NCBI RefSeq assembly: GCF_005048855.1
Contig: NZ_SUME01000007.1
Coordinates: forward strand, 186,001-250,000
Source: Sphingobacterium olei
Lineage (GTDB): Bacteria > Bacteroidota > Bacteroidia > Sphingobacteriales > Sphingobacteriaceae
Length of the DNA stretch: 64,000 nucleotides
Direction of reading: 5' to 3'
Below, one piece after another: positions 1 through 9,075 of the stretch. A program made the position numbers and the translations under genes. Under the pieces are notes generated by a model. It was given only the letters and a program-made list of their open reading frames with translations, did not search any database and was not told the DNA's origin. The stretch's first letter is position 1. Each line of letters begins with the position of its first letter.

Positions 1-161
1 TCAATGAACTTTATCTTAACGAACTGCAACAGGTTAAAGAATTTAAAAGGATACTTAAAGTTGGCGAAGAAGAAGACCGTCAGGTAAATTTCATCAACTA
101 TAAAGAAGCGCTCCTAGATGCTTTGACGAAGACCATTCATGCAGGGAAAGATACGATATAA
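1..161 (+). CDS. C-terminal fragment of an unrecognised protein (cut by window start)
   Basis: An open frame enters from the left edge, with its first whole codon at 3, and ends at a TAA at 159-161. It encodes about 52 residues rich in Lys, Glu, Leu and Gln and probably helical. No membrane segment or motif is visible, so the family cannot be named. It reads in the same direction as the S41 peptidase lipoprotein that follows, about 125 bp downstream. The start lies outside the window. Confidence 0.6.
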   Translation, partial: NELYLNELQQVKEFKRILKVGEEEDRQVNFINYKEALLDALTKTIHAGKDTI

Positions 162-285
162 GATCACGGAAAGTTACATATTACTTCTACTTCGTTAACA
201 TTTGTCGAGTCACAAGGATAGGCGATCTTCAAAAACTTCATATACGATTAACGGTAACTTCACACCAGTTCCGTACCTTATCCTC

Positions 286-1653
286 ATGAATTTCAGAACG
301 GTCCATTACGGTGTTCTTCTTGTATTTTGTGTTTGCACGATGGCATCTTGTCGCAAGGACGATCCTAATTTCCCGGTCGGGTCGGATGGAGCGGTCAATA
401 CATGGATTAGGGAACAGATGGAACAGTATTATTACTGGTCTTCCTCCCTCCCATCCCGTCGCAAGATAGATTTCGCTCCTACAGCCTATTTTCAGTCGTT
501 ATTAGTAAAAGAAGACCGGTTCTCGGCCATTATGCAAAGCCGACAAGCCGAAACATATGGTAATACCTTATTGAATACGTTCGGTATCGATTTTCTTCAG
601 GTTGAGCGCCCTACAGGATCAGTATCTTTACTAAGCCATATAGTTCCCGGAAGTGAAGGCGCGAAACTAGCGCTTCAGCGTGGTGATACGGTACATAGCA
701 TCAACGGGACACCACTTCGTACTGCCGACCTACCAGTCTTGACACAGCAGGCACTTAAAAATCCTAGCTTAGCACTTACTTTGGTTGATGGTTCTACCTA
801 TACGCTTCCCGCATCTTACATCTCTCAGCCTGTGGTATACCCGTACCACAATTTTCTACTGGATGCAGATCAAAAGATCGCCTATCTGTTCTTAAGTACA
901 TTTGATTTTTCGGGCGCGTACGAATTGCTAAAAGTGGTCGATGATATGCGTAGCAGTGGTGTTCGGGATCTGATCTTGGACCTCCGTTACAACAGCGGAG
1001 GAAGTGTGGCGTTCGCCGCTTTCACGGCTTTGGCACTCGCAGATGTAAGTCCTACCGATATTTTCGTAAACTACAAAGGCAATCGCCATCTGAATCAATT
1101 ACAGGAAACCTTTGGCGAAACACTAGGTCGGCAACCCGACGGCTACAGCTTCTCCGGCAGTGCCGTACGCGAGAGCGGACTCGGACTTAGCCGTATTGTA
1201 GTTTTGGGGACTGGGCATACTGCTTCTGCTGCCGAGATGCTGATCAACAACCTGAAACCCTATATCAGCGTAATCCATATTGGCGAAGGCACCTACGGCA
1301 AGGATATGGCGAGTACGACCTTGACAAGCCCTGCATCCGTTATCGGATCCGAAGCGAGTTGGCATATCTTGCCTATGGTGTACAAAATATACAATGCAAA
1401 TAACGAGGGAGAATATAGCAAGGGCCTTTTACCGCAGCGATCCGTCGTGGAGTATGCTACTTTACCTTTATACCCATTTGGAGACAAACGGGATGCACTA
1501 ATTGCCGACGCGTTAACGTTTTTGGGCAGTAAGAGAACACTTCGCCTGCAGCGTATGTCCGACCTTCCGGCAGCATTACCTGCAGCAGCTACTTTGCAGT
1601 TTCAGTCTGCTCCTTATGAAGCCAAGCCTATCGAGATTGATTTTAAAAATTAG
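286..1653 (+). CDS. S41-family (C-terminal processing type) peptidase lipoprotein
   Basis: A 455-residue secreted serine peptidase of the S41 (tail-specific/CtpA-like) family. The ATG at 286 is preferred over an in-frame TTG at 202 because it directly begins a lipoprotein signal peptide whose lipobox ends MASC (Cys22). An N-terminal helical segment is followed by a PDZ-like region (about 105-180) and the S41 core. The catalytic dyad appears to be Ser314 in GTGHTASAAE and Lys339 in the GTYGKD stretch, 25 residues apart as usual in the family. Such Bacteroidota lipoproteins cleave unstructured polypeptides in the periplasm or at the surface; the substrate here is unknown. A strong hairpin follows the stop codon. 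Confidence 0.88.
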   Translation: MNFRTVHYGVLLVFCVCTMASCRKDDPNFPVGSDGAVNTWIREQMEQYYYWSSSLPSRRKIDFAPTAYFQSLLVKEDRFSAIMQSRQAETYGNTLLNTFGIDFLQVERPTGSVSLLSHIVPGSEGAKLALQRGDTVHSINGTPLRTADLPVLTQQALKNPSLALTLVDGSTYTLPASYISQPVVYPYHNFLLDADQKIAYLFLSTFDFSGAYELLKVVDDMRSSGVRDLILDLRYNSGGSVAFAAFTALALADVSPTDIFVNYKGNRHLNQLQETFGETLGRQPDGYSFSGSAVRESGLGLSRIVVLGTGHTASAAEMLINNLKPYISVIHIGEGTYGKDMASTTLTSPASVIGSEASWHILPMVYKIYNANNEGEYSKGLLPQRSVVEYATLPLYPFGDKRDALIADALTFLGSKRTLRLQRMSDLPAALPAAATLQFQSAPYEAKPIEIDFKN

Positions 1654-1661
1654 CTTACAAA

Positions 1662-1714
1662 AAAGAAAGTGTGTCCCATATTTGTCAAAGGCAAACATGA
1701 GACACACTTTCTTT
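1662..1714. terminator. Bidirectional hairpin terminator between convergent genes
   Basis: A perfect 14-bp inverted repeat (left arm 1662-1675, right arm 1701-1714, AAAGAAAGTGTGTC and its complement) continues inward with a near-perfect eight-base pair of arms. The A-rich left flank and T-rich right arm let it serve both the S41 peptidase gene from the left and the small-protein gene ending at 1722 from the right. Confidence 0.8.
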
Positions 1715-1721
1715 AGCCCCC

Positions 1722-2021
1722 CTATCCAGCTGTAAGAAGAGAAGTTGACTCGAAATCGTTTGTGCTGTATCGAGCAGCTTTACGCTTTTCGCGCAGTGCC
1801 GGCACCAGAATTTCAGCACGAAGTTCTTTGTTTAGCTCATCATATCCGGCAATATATTCTCTTAATGAATCGATTAGCGACTCATATTCCTGGTATTTTT
1901 CGCGTAGCGCAGATAAGCCATTTGCAGCCGCTTCGCTGGAAGTATCACCGGCCTTCAGAAACGCAATTTGCGCAAACTTCGCACAAAGAATATCGTGATC
2001 TTTCTTACTGATGCCTTTCAT
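1722..2021 (-). CDS. Small helical protein of unknown function
   Basis: A 99-residue protein without signal peptide or membrane segment, rich in Glu, Lys, Ala and Leu, with a long predicted helix across its middle (around AANGLSALREKYQEYESL). It begins six bases after the stop codon of the lipoprotein gene 2028-2795, so the two are probably co-transcribed, and it ends at the shared terminator. Opposite-strand open frames over the same bases have poor composition and no context. I do not recognise the family. Confidence 0.65.
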   Translation of the reverse strand: MKGISKKDHDILCAKFAQIAFLKAGDTSSEAAANGLSALREKYQEYESLIDSLREYIAGYDELNKELRAEILVPALREKRKAARYSTNDFESTSLLTAG

Positions 2022-2027
2022 AGGTAG

Positions 2028-2795
2028 TTATTTGCTTAGCAAGACAGTAGCATAATAAACATAAAAACCTTCTGGATAAGCTCCAAAGGGCCCTTCGAAT
2101 GGGAACCCCGCATCCTTATCCTCTTTTAATACAAGTTTATAAACTTTATGAAGATTAGTATCAGTCATCGTTGGTGTTAGCAGAAATCCAATTGGCAATC
2201 CGTCTTGACGGTATGGTTCCAAGTTTTCGTCTAATATATATATAAGTCCACTCTCCCCATTTTCGAAAGCCACTAAATCTCCAAAATCGACTTCCGCGAA
2301 TTCCTCCGTAAAAGTCGTCTTAACGCCATTTATAGTAGAGGGACCAGCAACTATTTCTAAATTTGTATTTAAACGGTAAACCATTACATTAACTTCCTTT
2401 CCTCCAGAAATGGAACACAAGTTAGCAATATCAAACTTAAATTTTGTCGGATTGACCTCGACGTTATCTAGCGGTTTTACTAATAAAAAGCCATCTCCGC
2501 TATCAAAAATGGTAATAGTTTCGGATGTAGTATTGAAATCTAAACTCTGCTCTAAAAGTACCTTTCCGGTATTGTCTTCAAAGCGATAAAGCGCCTCCCC
2601 TTGTGGAACTTTATAAAATATACTATTATTTGCTGTTAGCTTTTTGTTATTCCGGTAAATATTGGCACCATTTGGCAATCCATTAAATTGAAGTGTTGAA
2701 AACTCTTCCCACGTATGGATTGCTTCACCCTTCTCACAAGACACAAAGGAAGTGTAAAGAAAACATAGGGTTAAAATGTATAAAAATTTCCTCAT
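2028..2795 (-). CDS. Hypothetical lipoprotein
   Basis: A 255-residue protein with a typical lipoprotein signal (residues 1-20, lipobox FVSC, then EKGEA), so it should be lipid-anchored in the periplasm or at the surface. The mature part is predicted beta-rich, with alternating hydrophobic stretches, and includes a segment GLPNGANIYRNNKKL that resembles the opening of PEGA/DUF4397-like beta-sandwich domains; this likeness is weak. It is the first gene of a two-gene unit with the 99-residue protein. No catalytic motif is visible. Confidence 0.75.
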   Translation of the reverse strand: MRKFLYILTLCFLYTSFVSCEKGEAIHTWEEFSTLQFNGLPNGANIYRNNKKLTANNSIFYKVPQGEALYRFEDNTGKVLLEQSLDFNTTSETITIFDSGDGFLLVKPLDNVEVNPTKFKFDIANLCSISGGKEVNVMVYRLNTNLEIVAGPSTINGVKTTFTEEFAEVDFGDLVAFENGESGLIYILDENLEPYRQDGLPIGFLLTPTMTDTNLHKVYKLVLKEDKDAGFPFEGPFGAYPEGFYVYYATVLLSK

Positions 2796-2899
2796 TATTT
2801 ATTTGTAGTAATACTTCTATTTTTTTATATAGCCTGTCGGCTTACCACCGACAGGACTATAATTATTTTGTATAAAAAAACGCTCGCGGTCGACTTTTA

Positions 2900-4291
2900 T
2901 TAATAAGTCGTAGGCGCGAACTGAGTCCAACCTGCTGTCCAAGCAGAAGCTGCTGTTGTACCAGGAGCAAAAGCACCCTTATAGGTATTCGTTGTACCAC
3001 TAGCATTAGCCGCTGGAGAACCATTAGCAGGAACTAGGTTAGCAACAGAAAAAGATCCTGCTGTACTTGTTGCATAGAAAGGATTTACAGAACCCAATGC
3101 GTTACCAAGCTTCAAGTAAGTATTCGCAACCGCAGCAGTACTTGTACCGTTACCTGTATAATTAGCAGGTGTAGGCGTACCTGTAATTGCTGTAGTATAA
3201 CCATGCACTACGTTATTACTAAACGTACTTATAGGTGCTGTAATACTTTCGAAAGATACACCTGTTCCATAACCTGCAATAATAGAACGGGTAATAGTCA
3301 TTGCCGTTGCTCTTCTCCAGCGGTTACCAAATTTCAATTTGGTAGCAGCAGTCGTTGAGTTATTAATACCCAAGAACGTGAAGTTCTTTAACGTAGGCTG
3401 AGTTTTTGGGCTTGCTGCAGAACCTGTACCGTCATTATCCGACTCTAAACCATTGGAATCTGAAGAACCGCCAGAAGTACTGTTTGTTGAATTCGGATCT
3501 TTTAACGACAACGCATACTCGATCGTGCCCGTGTAACCAAAGTCAAAATCGAAGTCATCATCGTCAGTTGACAAGGCAACTAAGTGATCCGCATTAACTG
3601 TTCCTCCAAAAAATTCAAAAGCGTCATCACGACCCCAAGAAACCTGAATGTGAGACAAAACAGTACCACTACCGACACCACCTAAGGTTAAGCCATTGAT
3701 TTCATTATCAGGTGTCAAATTATAACCTGCAAATTCAATACGAACGTACTTCAAAATACCCGAATCGTCTGCACTAATATTTCCACCATACGTTACATCC
3801 ACACCGATAGGCTGCGGTATACCTTCTATTACAGGGGGAGTTGTACGGTTTGTAGGTGCTTGACCTAAAAGTACCAGACCACCGAAATCACCTGCGGCAC
3901 GTCCAGATGCCTTAGGCGATGTAAACACAATCGGCTCTGCAGCAGTACCTTCAGCATCAATCTTAGCCGTTTTGGGTACAACAAGAACACCAGCGATATT
4001 ATTGGTAACACCATTATGCACATACGCCTTCGTGTTTCCAGTTGTAAGGTAAGTACCTGCCTCAATTTCTAATGTCTGGCCTGGACTTACAAACGAAATA
4101 CCGTCGATCAACCAAACGGTATCCTTCGACAAAAAGTTTTGGGTAATTAAACCATCCGCATCTACTGGGACGTGCTTTTGAGGCTTACTCGGTAAACCTG
4201 CGTTAAAATCACCTGTTGGTGTAACAGTGTCTTTGTTACATGAAGCCAATGCGATAGCGCATACGGAGGCTAGTGTTAAAAAATTTTTCAT
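2900..4291 (-). CDS. Beta-helix-like surface lipoprotein paired with a TonB receptor
   Basis: A 463-residue lipoprotein (signal MKNFLTLASVCAIALASC, then NKD). The mature part contains Gly/Asn-rich repeats typical of right-handed beta-helix proteins (GGLVLLGQAP, GGVGSGTVLSHIQVSWGRDD, GNRWRRATAMTITRS) and a highly acidic patch STDDDDFDFDFGYTG at about residue 235-250 that could bind a cation. Relatives in Bacteroidota are often mislabelled multidrug transporter; nothing here supports a transporter. It lies downstream of the TonB receptor 4498-7833 with a hairpin between. I infer that it is the surface-exposed partner of that receptor; the ligand is unknown. Confidence 0.75.
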   Translation of the reverse strand: MKNFLTLASVCAIALASCNKDTVTPTGDFNAGLPSKPQKHVPVDADGLITQNFLSKDTVWLIDGISFVSPGQTLEIEAGTYLTTGNTKAYVHNGVTNNIAGVLVVPKTAKIDAEGTAAEPIVFTSPKASGRAAGDFGGLVLLGQAPTNRTTPPVIEGIPQPIGVDVTYGGNISADDSGILKYVRIEFAGYNLTPDNEINGLTLGGVGSGTVLSHIQVSWGRDDAFEFFGGTVNADHLVALSTDDDDFDFDFGYTGTIEYALSLKDPNSTNSTSGGSSDSNGLESDNDGTGSAASPKTQPTLKNFTFLGINNSTTAATKLKFGNRWRRATAMTITRSIIAGYGTGVSFESITAPISTFSNNVVHGYTTAITGTPTPANYTGNGTSTAAVANTYLKLGNALGSVNPFYATSTAGSFSVANLVPANGSPAANASGTTNTYKGAFAPGTTAASAWTAGWTQFAPTTY

Positions 4292-4337
4292 TTTTAATTA
4301 GTATTTAATTAACTTTGCCGTCACAAATCCTTTAATG

Positions 4338-4380
4338 ACTATGCTACTCGCCGGGACAGCATTTCGATGAGTAGTATAGT
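4338..4380 (-). terminator. Intercistronic hairpin between TonB receptor and lipoprotein genes
   Basis: Twelve-base arms ACTATGCTACTC (4338-4349) and GAGTAGTATAGT (4369-4380) pair with one non-Watson-Crick position around a 19-base loop, midway in the 206-bp gap between the two minus-strand genes. It lacks a clear U-run in the reading direction, so it may be an attenuator or mRNA-stabilising stem rather than a full terminator. Confidence 0.5.
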
Positions 4381-4497
4381 TTTTGTCAACCGTTGGTTTC
4401 TTTTTTCGTTTTAATTTCCAGATTGTGCTAATGGACAATGCTCGGAATCCTTTTATTTTTACCAACCGCTTAACGAACTGCCTCGCACAGTTATATC

Positions 4498-7400
4498 TTA
4501 AAAGTTATATTTTAACGTCAATACAAATCGTCTTCCTTCTCTTCTTCGGTACGTAATGATATCGCCCTTTTCCGGCTCATATTTTAAATCCCCCACCACT
4601 TTATAGCCGCCGATTTCGTCATCCACGGTGGGTACCTGCTCATAAGTATCTTCTGAATTTCGGTAATAAAAGGCCCACTCGTTCAACAAATTAGCTATGT
4701 TGAAGGCGACTTCGGCTTTTCTGTTCAGAAAGCGCCCGTAAAGCTGCAAATCCAATTGCTTGGGCAACACTTCAAATTCAGTGTTAATAGCCTGCGCAGA
4801 ACTAATAAACGTTCTATAGCCTATTGCATTATAATTCATTGTAATTCCCGCATAGTCACCCCAGTATCCTGCTCCTGCATTCAATAACCAGGGCGACTGC
4901 CCGATCAAGGGCCGATCTTGCATCGGACGTCTTTCACTAATTATTCCCGGAGGAGTTGTACTGTACCTTGGAAAAGACATCGCCTCTACCTGGGAGGTCA
5001 TTAATGTACCGTTAGCATATAGGAACGTCTCTGCTAGCCACGACCGATCACCTAGAAAGCTAAGGGATTTCCTAATTTCGGCTTCCAACCCGTAATTCAC
5101 TGCCGAATGCTGGTTTTGGTAATTGTACAGATATCCTGAATTTACAGCATCATCCTGCGCCAATTCAATAGGCTTGTCGAGGTACTTATAGAAACCCGAA
5201 ACCGACAGCACTTCACCCGCCGATGGGTACCATTCCAAGCGTAGATCCACGTTTTCAATGGTAGTTGACTTGAGGTTTCTACCCGCTATCACACCATCCA
5301 GTTCGTAATCGTACATACCGAATAAAGACGTTTCCCGTAAATCAGGACGTATTACCGTTTTACCGTACGAGGCACGCACATTAAATTTAGAAGTCACACT
5401 GTAAATTGCATTAAGCGAGGGCAACAATTTCCAGCCTTTTTCTGCTGGCTCTATATCGTCACTATAGTATTCCGGTATCCCATCCGGAAACTGTCTATTT
5501 AAAAGTGCGTCTTGTTGGTTGCGCAAGTTGAAAAACTCCGCACGCAAGCCATATATAAGTCGAAGCTTACTGTTTAATAGCTTTTGATCGGCCATGGCAT
5601 ATAGGGCATGTGAGGTCAGTTTGCCATCGAACACCGTACCATTGTGATTATTCGCATAATAATAGGCTTCGTTAACCCCGACTCCTATATGCTCAGGTGC
5701 AAGCACAACATCATATGGCTTTTCAATCTGACTTTCCGAGCGCGTATAAGGAATAAGACGTGTCGCCGAAAGCCCTCTTTGTCGCTGGTAACCGGTATAG
5801 CCTATCTTTAGCAAGGTGCTAATAGCGCTTTCCGCGCCAAGGGTACGTGTAAGCGCAGCCTGCCAATAGTAGTCGGTTTCATCAACCTCAGACCACATCC
5901 TGGAATCTTCCCCTATCACATCGTTTGCAAGCGCACCCAGTGTCATGATATTCGGTGTCTGAAAATAATAGGTATCGCCGATAATAGTCGTTAAGCGGTA
6001 CTTCAATTTCCGCTGATCGATTATCTGCTGACCGATGCGGTTCATGGTACCGCTAAGCTGCAAACGAAAGTCTGCCGGTAATAAGTATTCCGCATCCAAT
6101 TTATGCTGCCACAAGGTCAAGAGCTCCGGTTGTTGAAATTCTTCTTTAAAGCCAACCTGCTTAACATCCGAATAAGGCAAGCGATACGCTTCGTTGTAAT
6201 TATCGTGATATACACGCGAGTACAAGTTTTTCAACGACAACTTCAGTTTTGAATTTTGGTACCCGATATTGGCTACCGCGCTTAGTGCACTCATCGACCG
6301 GTACGACTTACCCGCCCCATTCTGCCCAAAACCTGTACTATCAATATAGTTTGCCTTGGAATGATCCTGACCACGAACATTATTGAAGTCCAATATATTC
6401 TGTTCATTACGAAAACTCGTACTGGCCACAAACCCTAGGCGCTGATCGCCGGGCAGCTCGTATACCCGCCCCAAAGAAAAACGATAATTTTGGTAAGGTA
6501 ACGCCTTGTACTTATATTTAGTAAGTGCATCGACGTTGAATCGCCGACTCTGACCCGCTGCGTCCAAGTCGCTGTACTTCGGCCCATTCGGATTACTGGG
6601 GTCTAGCGGCAAATGCCCTGTCTCTGCCGATCCAGGAGGCGGTGTTTCCGTTTGGCTAGCTTCGTTGTGCCAATACCAGTTTAGGATATTCTCCGGCAAT
6701 TTATTTTTCTCCTGCGGGAAGGTAAAAAACTCATGGGTAGAACCTTGGCCCAACCGGTAAAAGTCCTTTCCGGTCGACTGCGCATTTCCTCCCGTTCCTA
6801 GCTGGATACTGGTAAAGTTTTGTTCGGGAATATCCAATGTATTGACTGATACCTGTCCACCGGAAAATTCCGCAGACATATCCGGCGTAGCCGTTTTGTT
6901 TACGACCACACTGCTCACCACTTCAGTAGGAATCACATCAAACGAAAAATTGCGCTTATTCATCGACGAACTCGGAATAGTGACTCCATCTAGCATCGCC
7001 TGATTATAGCGATCCGACATCCCGCGTACAATCACATATTTATTATCCATGGTGGTCACACCGCTAATTCGCTTAATGGATCCGGCCATATTTATGTCTG
7101 GTGTACGCGCAATCTGCTCGGCCGAAATCCCGTCTGTAACCGATGCTGCATTCTTCTGGGCAGCATATAATCCAGCAACCGAAGCTTTCTTAAACGTAGT
7201 CGTTACCACCACATCTTCCAGACGCTCGCTGCTTATCTCCATAGCGATGTCCAGGGTTGCACGCTGCCCAGCCGCTACCTTGATCTCCTTTACACGCTGG
7301 GTCTTATACGATATATAACTTACCTCCACCACATAGGTACCGGCAGGTAGCTCGATATTGTAGGTACCGTCCACACCGGTCTGTGCGGTCTTGTTACCTA

Positions 7401-7833
7401 CCACCTTAACGCTGGCACCTATCAATGGTAAACCGCGTTCGTCGTATACAGTACCGCTAATGCGCCCCGGGCGCTGTGGCACTGTCTTCTCCAAAATAAT
7501 ATAAGCACCGGTTTCGCGAAAGCCTAGATCGGTGCCGTTAAAAATATAAGTAAGTACTTCTCCTATCGGCTTGCTCACGAAACGTCTAGCGCTTACTTTC
7601 CGGTTGTCCAGGTCGTACCTAGCTGCGTCGTACGCGATCAGTATATTCTTCGCTTCTAAGGATTTGACGGCTTCGGCAATACTGCCATTATGCACGTCGA
7701 GGGTAACTTTTTTCTGTAAAAGCTGTGCGTTGACTGCCGAGGCGATTAACACTTCGGTAAAGCAAAGAACAACGATTACACCAAGCATCAAAGTTCGCAT
7801 AAGAGAATAGAGATAGTATGGGTTAAATTGCAT
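4498..7833 (-). CDS. TonB-dependent outer-membrane receptor with N-terminal STN and carboxypeptidase-regulatory domains
   Basis: An 1111-residue outer-membrane transporter. After the signal region (ATG at 7833; a second ATG at 7800 would give a tighter signal peptide) comes a secretin/TonB N-terminal domain (about 40-115), then a carboxypeptidase-regulatory-like beta domain (RISGTVYDERGLPLIGASVKV, about 125-210), a plug (SAEQIARTPDINMAG, IVRGMSDRYNQAMLDG) and a 22-strand-type barrel ending in FVLTLKYNF. The STN domain implies signalling to the FecR protein encoded just upstream, so the receptor probably senses as well as imports its ligand. The plug motif RGMSDRYN recalls receptors outside the SusC group, and no SusD gene follows; instead a beta-helix-like lipoprotein does. 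Confidence 0.9.
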   Translation of the reverse strand: MQFNPYYLYSLMRTLMLGVIVVLCFTEVLIASAVNAQLLQKKVTLDVHNGSIAEAVKSLEAKNILIAYDAARYDLDNRKVSARRFVSKPIGEVLTYIFNGTDLGFRETGAYIILEKTVPQRPGRISGTVYDERGLPLIGASVKVVGNKTAQTGVDGTYNIELPAGTYVVEVSYISYKTQRVKEIKVAAGQRATLDIAMEISSERLEDVVVTTTFKKASVAGLYAAQKNAASVTDGISAEQIARTPDINMAGSIKRISGVTTMDNKYVIVRGMSDRYNQAMLDGVTIPSSSMNKRNFSFDVIPTEVVSSVVVNKTATPDMSAEFSGGQVSVNTLDIPEQNFTSIQLGTGGNAQSTGKDFYRLGQGSTHEFFTFPQEKNKLPENILNWYWHNEASQTETPPPGSAETGHLPLDPSNPNGPKYSDLDAAGQSRRFNVDALTKYKYKALPYQNYRFSLGRVYELPGDQRLGFVASTSFRNEQNILDFNNVRGQDHSKANYIDSTGFGQNGAGKSYRSMSALSAVANIGYQNSKLKLSLKNLYSRVYHDNYNEAYRLPYSDVKQVGFKEEFQQPELLTLWQHKLDAEYLLPADFRLQLSGTMNRIGQQIIDQRKLKYRLTTIIGDTYYFQTPNIMTLGALANDVIGEDSRMWSEVDETDYYWQAALTRTLGAESAISTLLKIGYTGYQRQRGLSATRLIPYTRSESQIEKPYDVVLAPEHIGVGVNEAYYYANNHNGTVFDGKLTSHALYAMADQKLLNSKLRLIYGLRAEFFNLRNQQDALLNRQFPDGIPEYYSDDIEPAEKGWKLLPSLNAIYSVTSKFNVRASYGKTVIRPDLRETSLFGMYDYELDGVIAGRNLKSTTIENVDLRLEWYPSAGEVLSVSGFYKYLDKPIELAQDDAVNSGYLYNYQNQHSAVNYGLEAEIRKSLSFLGDRSWLAETFLYANGTLMTSQVEAMSFPRYSTTPPGIISERRPMQDRPLIGQSPWLLNAGAGYWGDYAGITMNYNAIGYRTFISSAQAINTEFEVLPKQLDLQLYGRFLNRKAEVAFNIANLLNEWAFYYRNSEDTYEQVPTVDDEIGGYKVVGDLKYEPEKGDIITYRRREGRRFVLTLKYNF

Positions 7834-7975
7834 AAATTTGTATTGTGTATAATATTAGTGTTAATGGTAAATGATACGATGTTGTCACGTTTAGAGCGGA
7901 AGAATACCGTCCGCTTGTTGAGAAGGGTTATCGATGGCGGTCGGTAACTCTTCTTTTTTAGTAGACAATTGACGG

Positions 7976-8947
7976 TTAATAAAGGATCACTGTATTCCCC
8001 TCCTTTCTAATTTTGTTTTGGTGAATAGACTGTATGGCGCGTAAGGCCTCATCAACCGATACGTATTTTATGATTGGCATGCTATATTGCTGGCGGGCCA
8101 CATGGTCATTACCGGCTCGGAGTACTATGCCATACGTATTTTTGATGGCCAAGGCCAGCTCGTTAAATTCTGCATCTTGCAGCACCACTCTTCCACTGGT
8201 CCATGAATGGCTGTATTCCCGATCGAAATCTTCGGTGAGACTATTGGCGCGTTCTTTTTCAAAACGGATGCGTTGGCCCTTTTCTAACGTACCCAGCATA
8301 TGCGTACCGCGCTGCACCTGCACCCGACCTGTAAATACAGAGATCACCTGTTCAGGCATTTCGCCGTAGGTCTGTATATTAAACGAAGTACCTAACACAG
8401 TCGTCTGTAAGACACCGGCCTGTACAATGAAAGCACGGCTACTGTCTTTGGCCACATCGAAAAAGGCTTCTCCCGACAGCAGCTCCACCATCCGGGTTGT
8501 ACGGCCATATTGGTTTTCATCGAAGCGAAGTTGGCTACGTGCGTTTAAGGTGATCGTCGACCCATCGGGCAGATCGACACGCTTGCGCTCGCCCACCTGC
8601 GTGGTAATGGTACGGTATGCCGGTACAACAACTACATGCGCTTGCTGCTGCGTCGCCTGCTGGGTATTCCAATAGAACAAGCCGATACTTGCAATCAAGA
8701 GAGCGGCCGCAGTGACCAGCCAGCGCCGAAGAGGAAGATTTGATTTCTGTTTTACCGGTTCGGTGTTTTCGATCGTTGCCAACAAGCGTCGCCAGGACTG
8801 ATTGCGCCGCGCTTCGTTATCGGTCTCGGGTACCTGAATCCGGTCGTCCAAACTTTCGTACCAGTCATCAAACAACTGTTTCTCCTGTTTGCTCGCCTGC
8901 CCCTGTTGATACCGATCTATTAAGAATCGAAATAATTTATTCCCCAC
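7976..8947 (-). CDS. FecR-family anti-sigma factor
   Basis: A 323-residue inner-membrane regulator. The N-terminal cytoplasmic part (about 1-80, KQEKQLFDDWYESLDD) should bind the ECF sigma factor, a single membrane segment follows (WLVTAAALLIASIGLFYW, about 83-100), and the periplasmic FecR domain carries the usual VDLPDGSTITLNARSQLRF and GEAFFDVAKD motifs, then a C-terminal domain ending HQNKIRKEGNTVILY. The start is a GTG at 8947; no better ATG matches the family N terminus. It sits between the sigma gene 9076-9693 and the receptor 4498-7833 and should relay the receptor signal. Confidence 0.9.
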   Translation of the reverse strand: MGNKLFRFLIDRYQQGQASKQEKQLFDDWYESLDDRIQVPETDNEARRNQSWRRLLATIENTEPVKQKSNLPLRRWLVTAAALLIASIGLFYWNTQQATQQQAHVVVVPAYRTITTQVGERKRVDLPDGSTITLNARSQLRFDENQYGRTTRMVELLSGEAFFDVAKDSSRAFIVQAGVLQTTVLGTSFNIQTYGEMPEQVISVFTGRVQVQRGTHMLGTLEKGQRIRFEKERANSLTEDFDREYSHSWTSGRVVLQDAEFNELALAIKNTYGIVLRAGNDHVARQQYSMPIIKYVSVDEALRAIQSIHQNKIRKEGNTVILY

Positions 8948-9075
8948 GTGTTACTTATTGCTTTTATAAGTATGTCAGAAAAAAGGCCAAAAGGTACTTT
9001 TAAAAATTGTTACGATTACGTTAAGTGATTGTTAAGTTAATGAATTCCTAAAACTGCGTGAAGAGACGAGTACAG

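Noticed and set aside
1745..2011. Plus-strand small frames opposite the 99-residue gene
   Set aside because: They have poor composition and no context; the minus-strand frame follows a lipoprotein gene by six bases and ends at a terminator.
7893..7914. Terminator between FecR and the first receptor gene
   Set aside because: Only a six-base stem AGCGGA/TCCGCT with no U-run; too weak to call.
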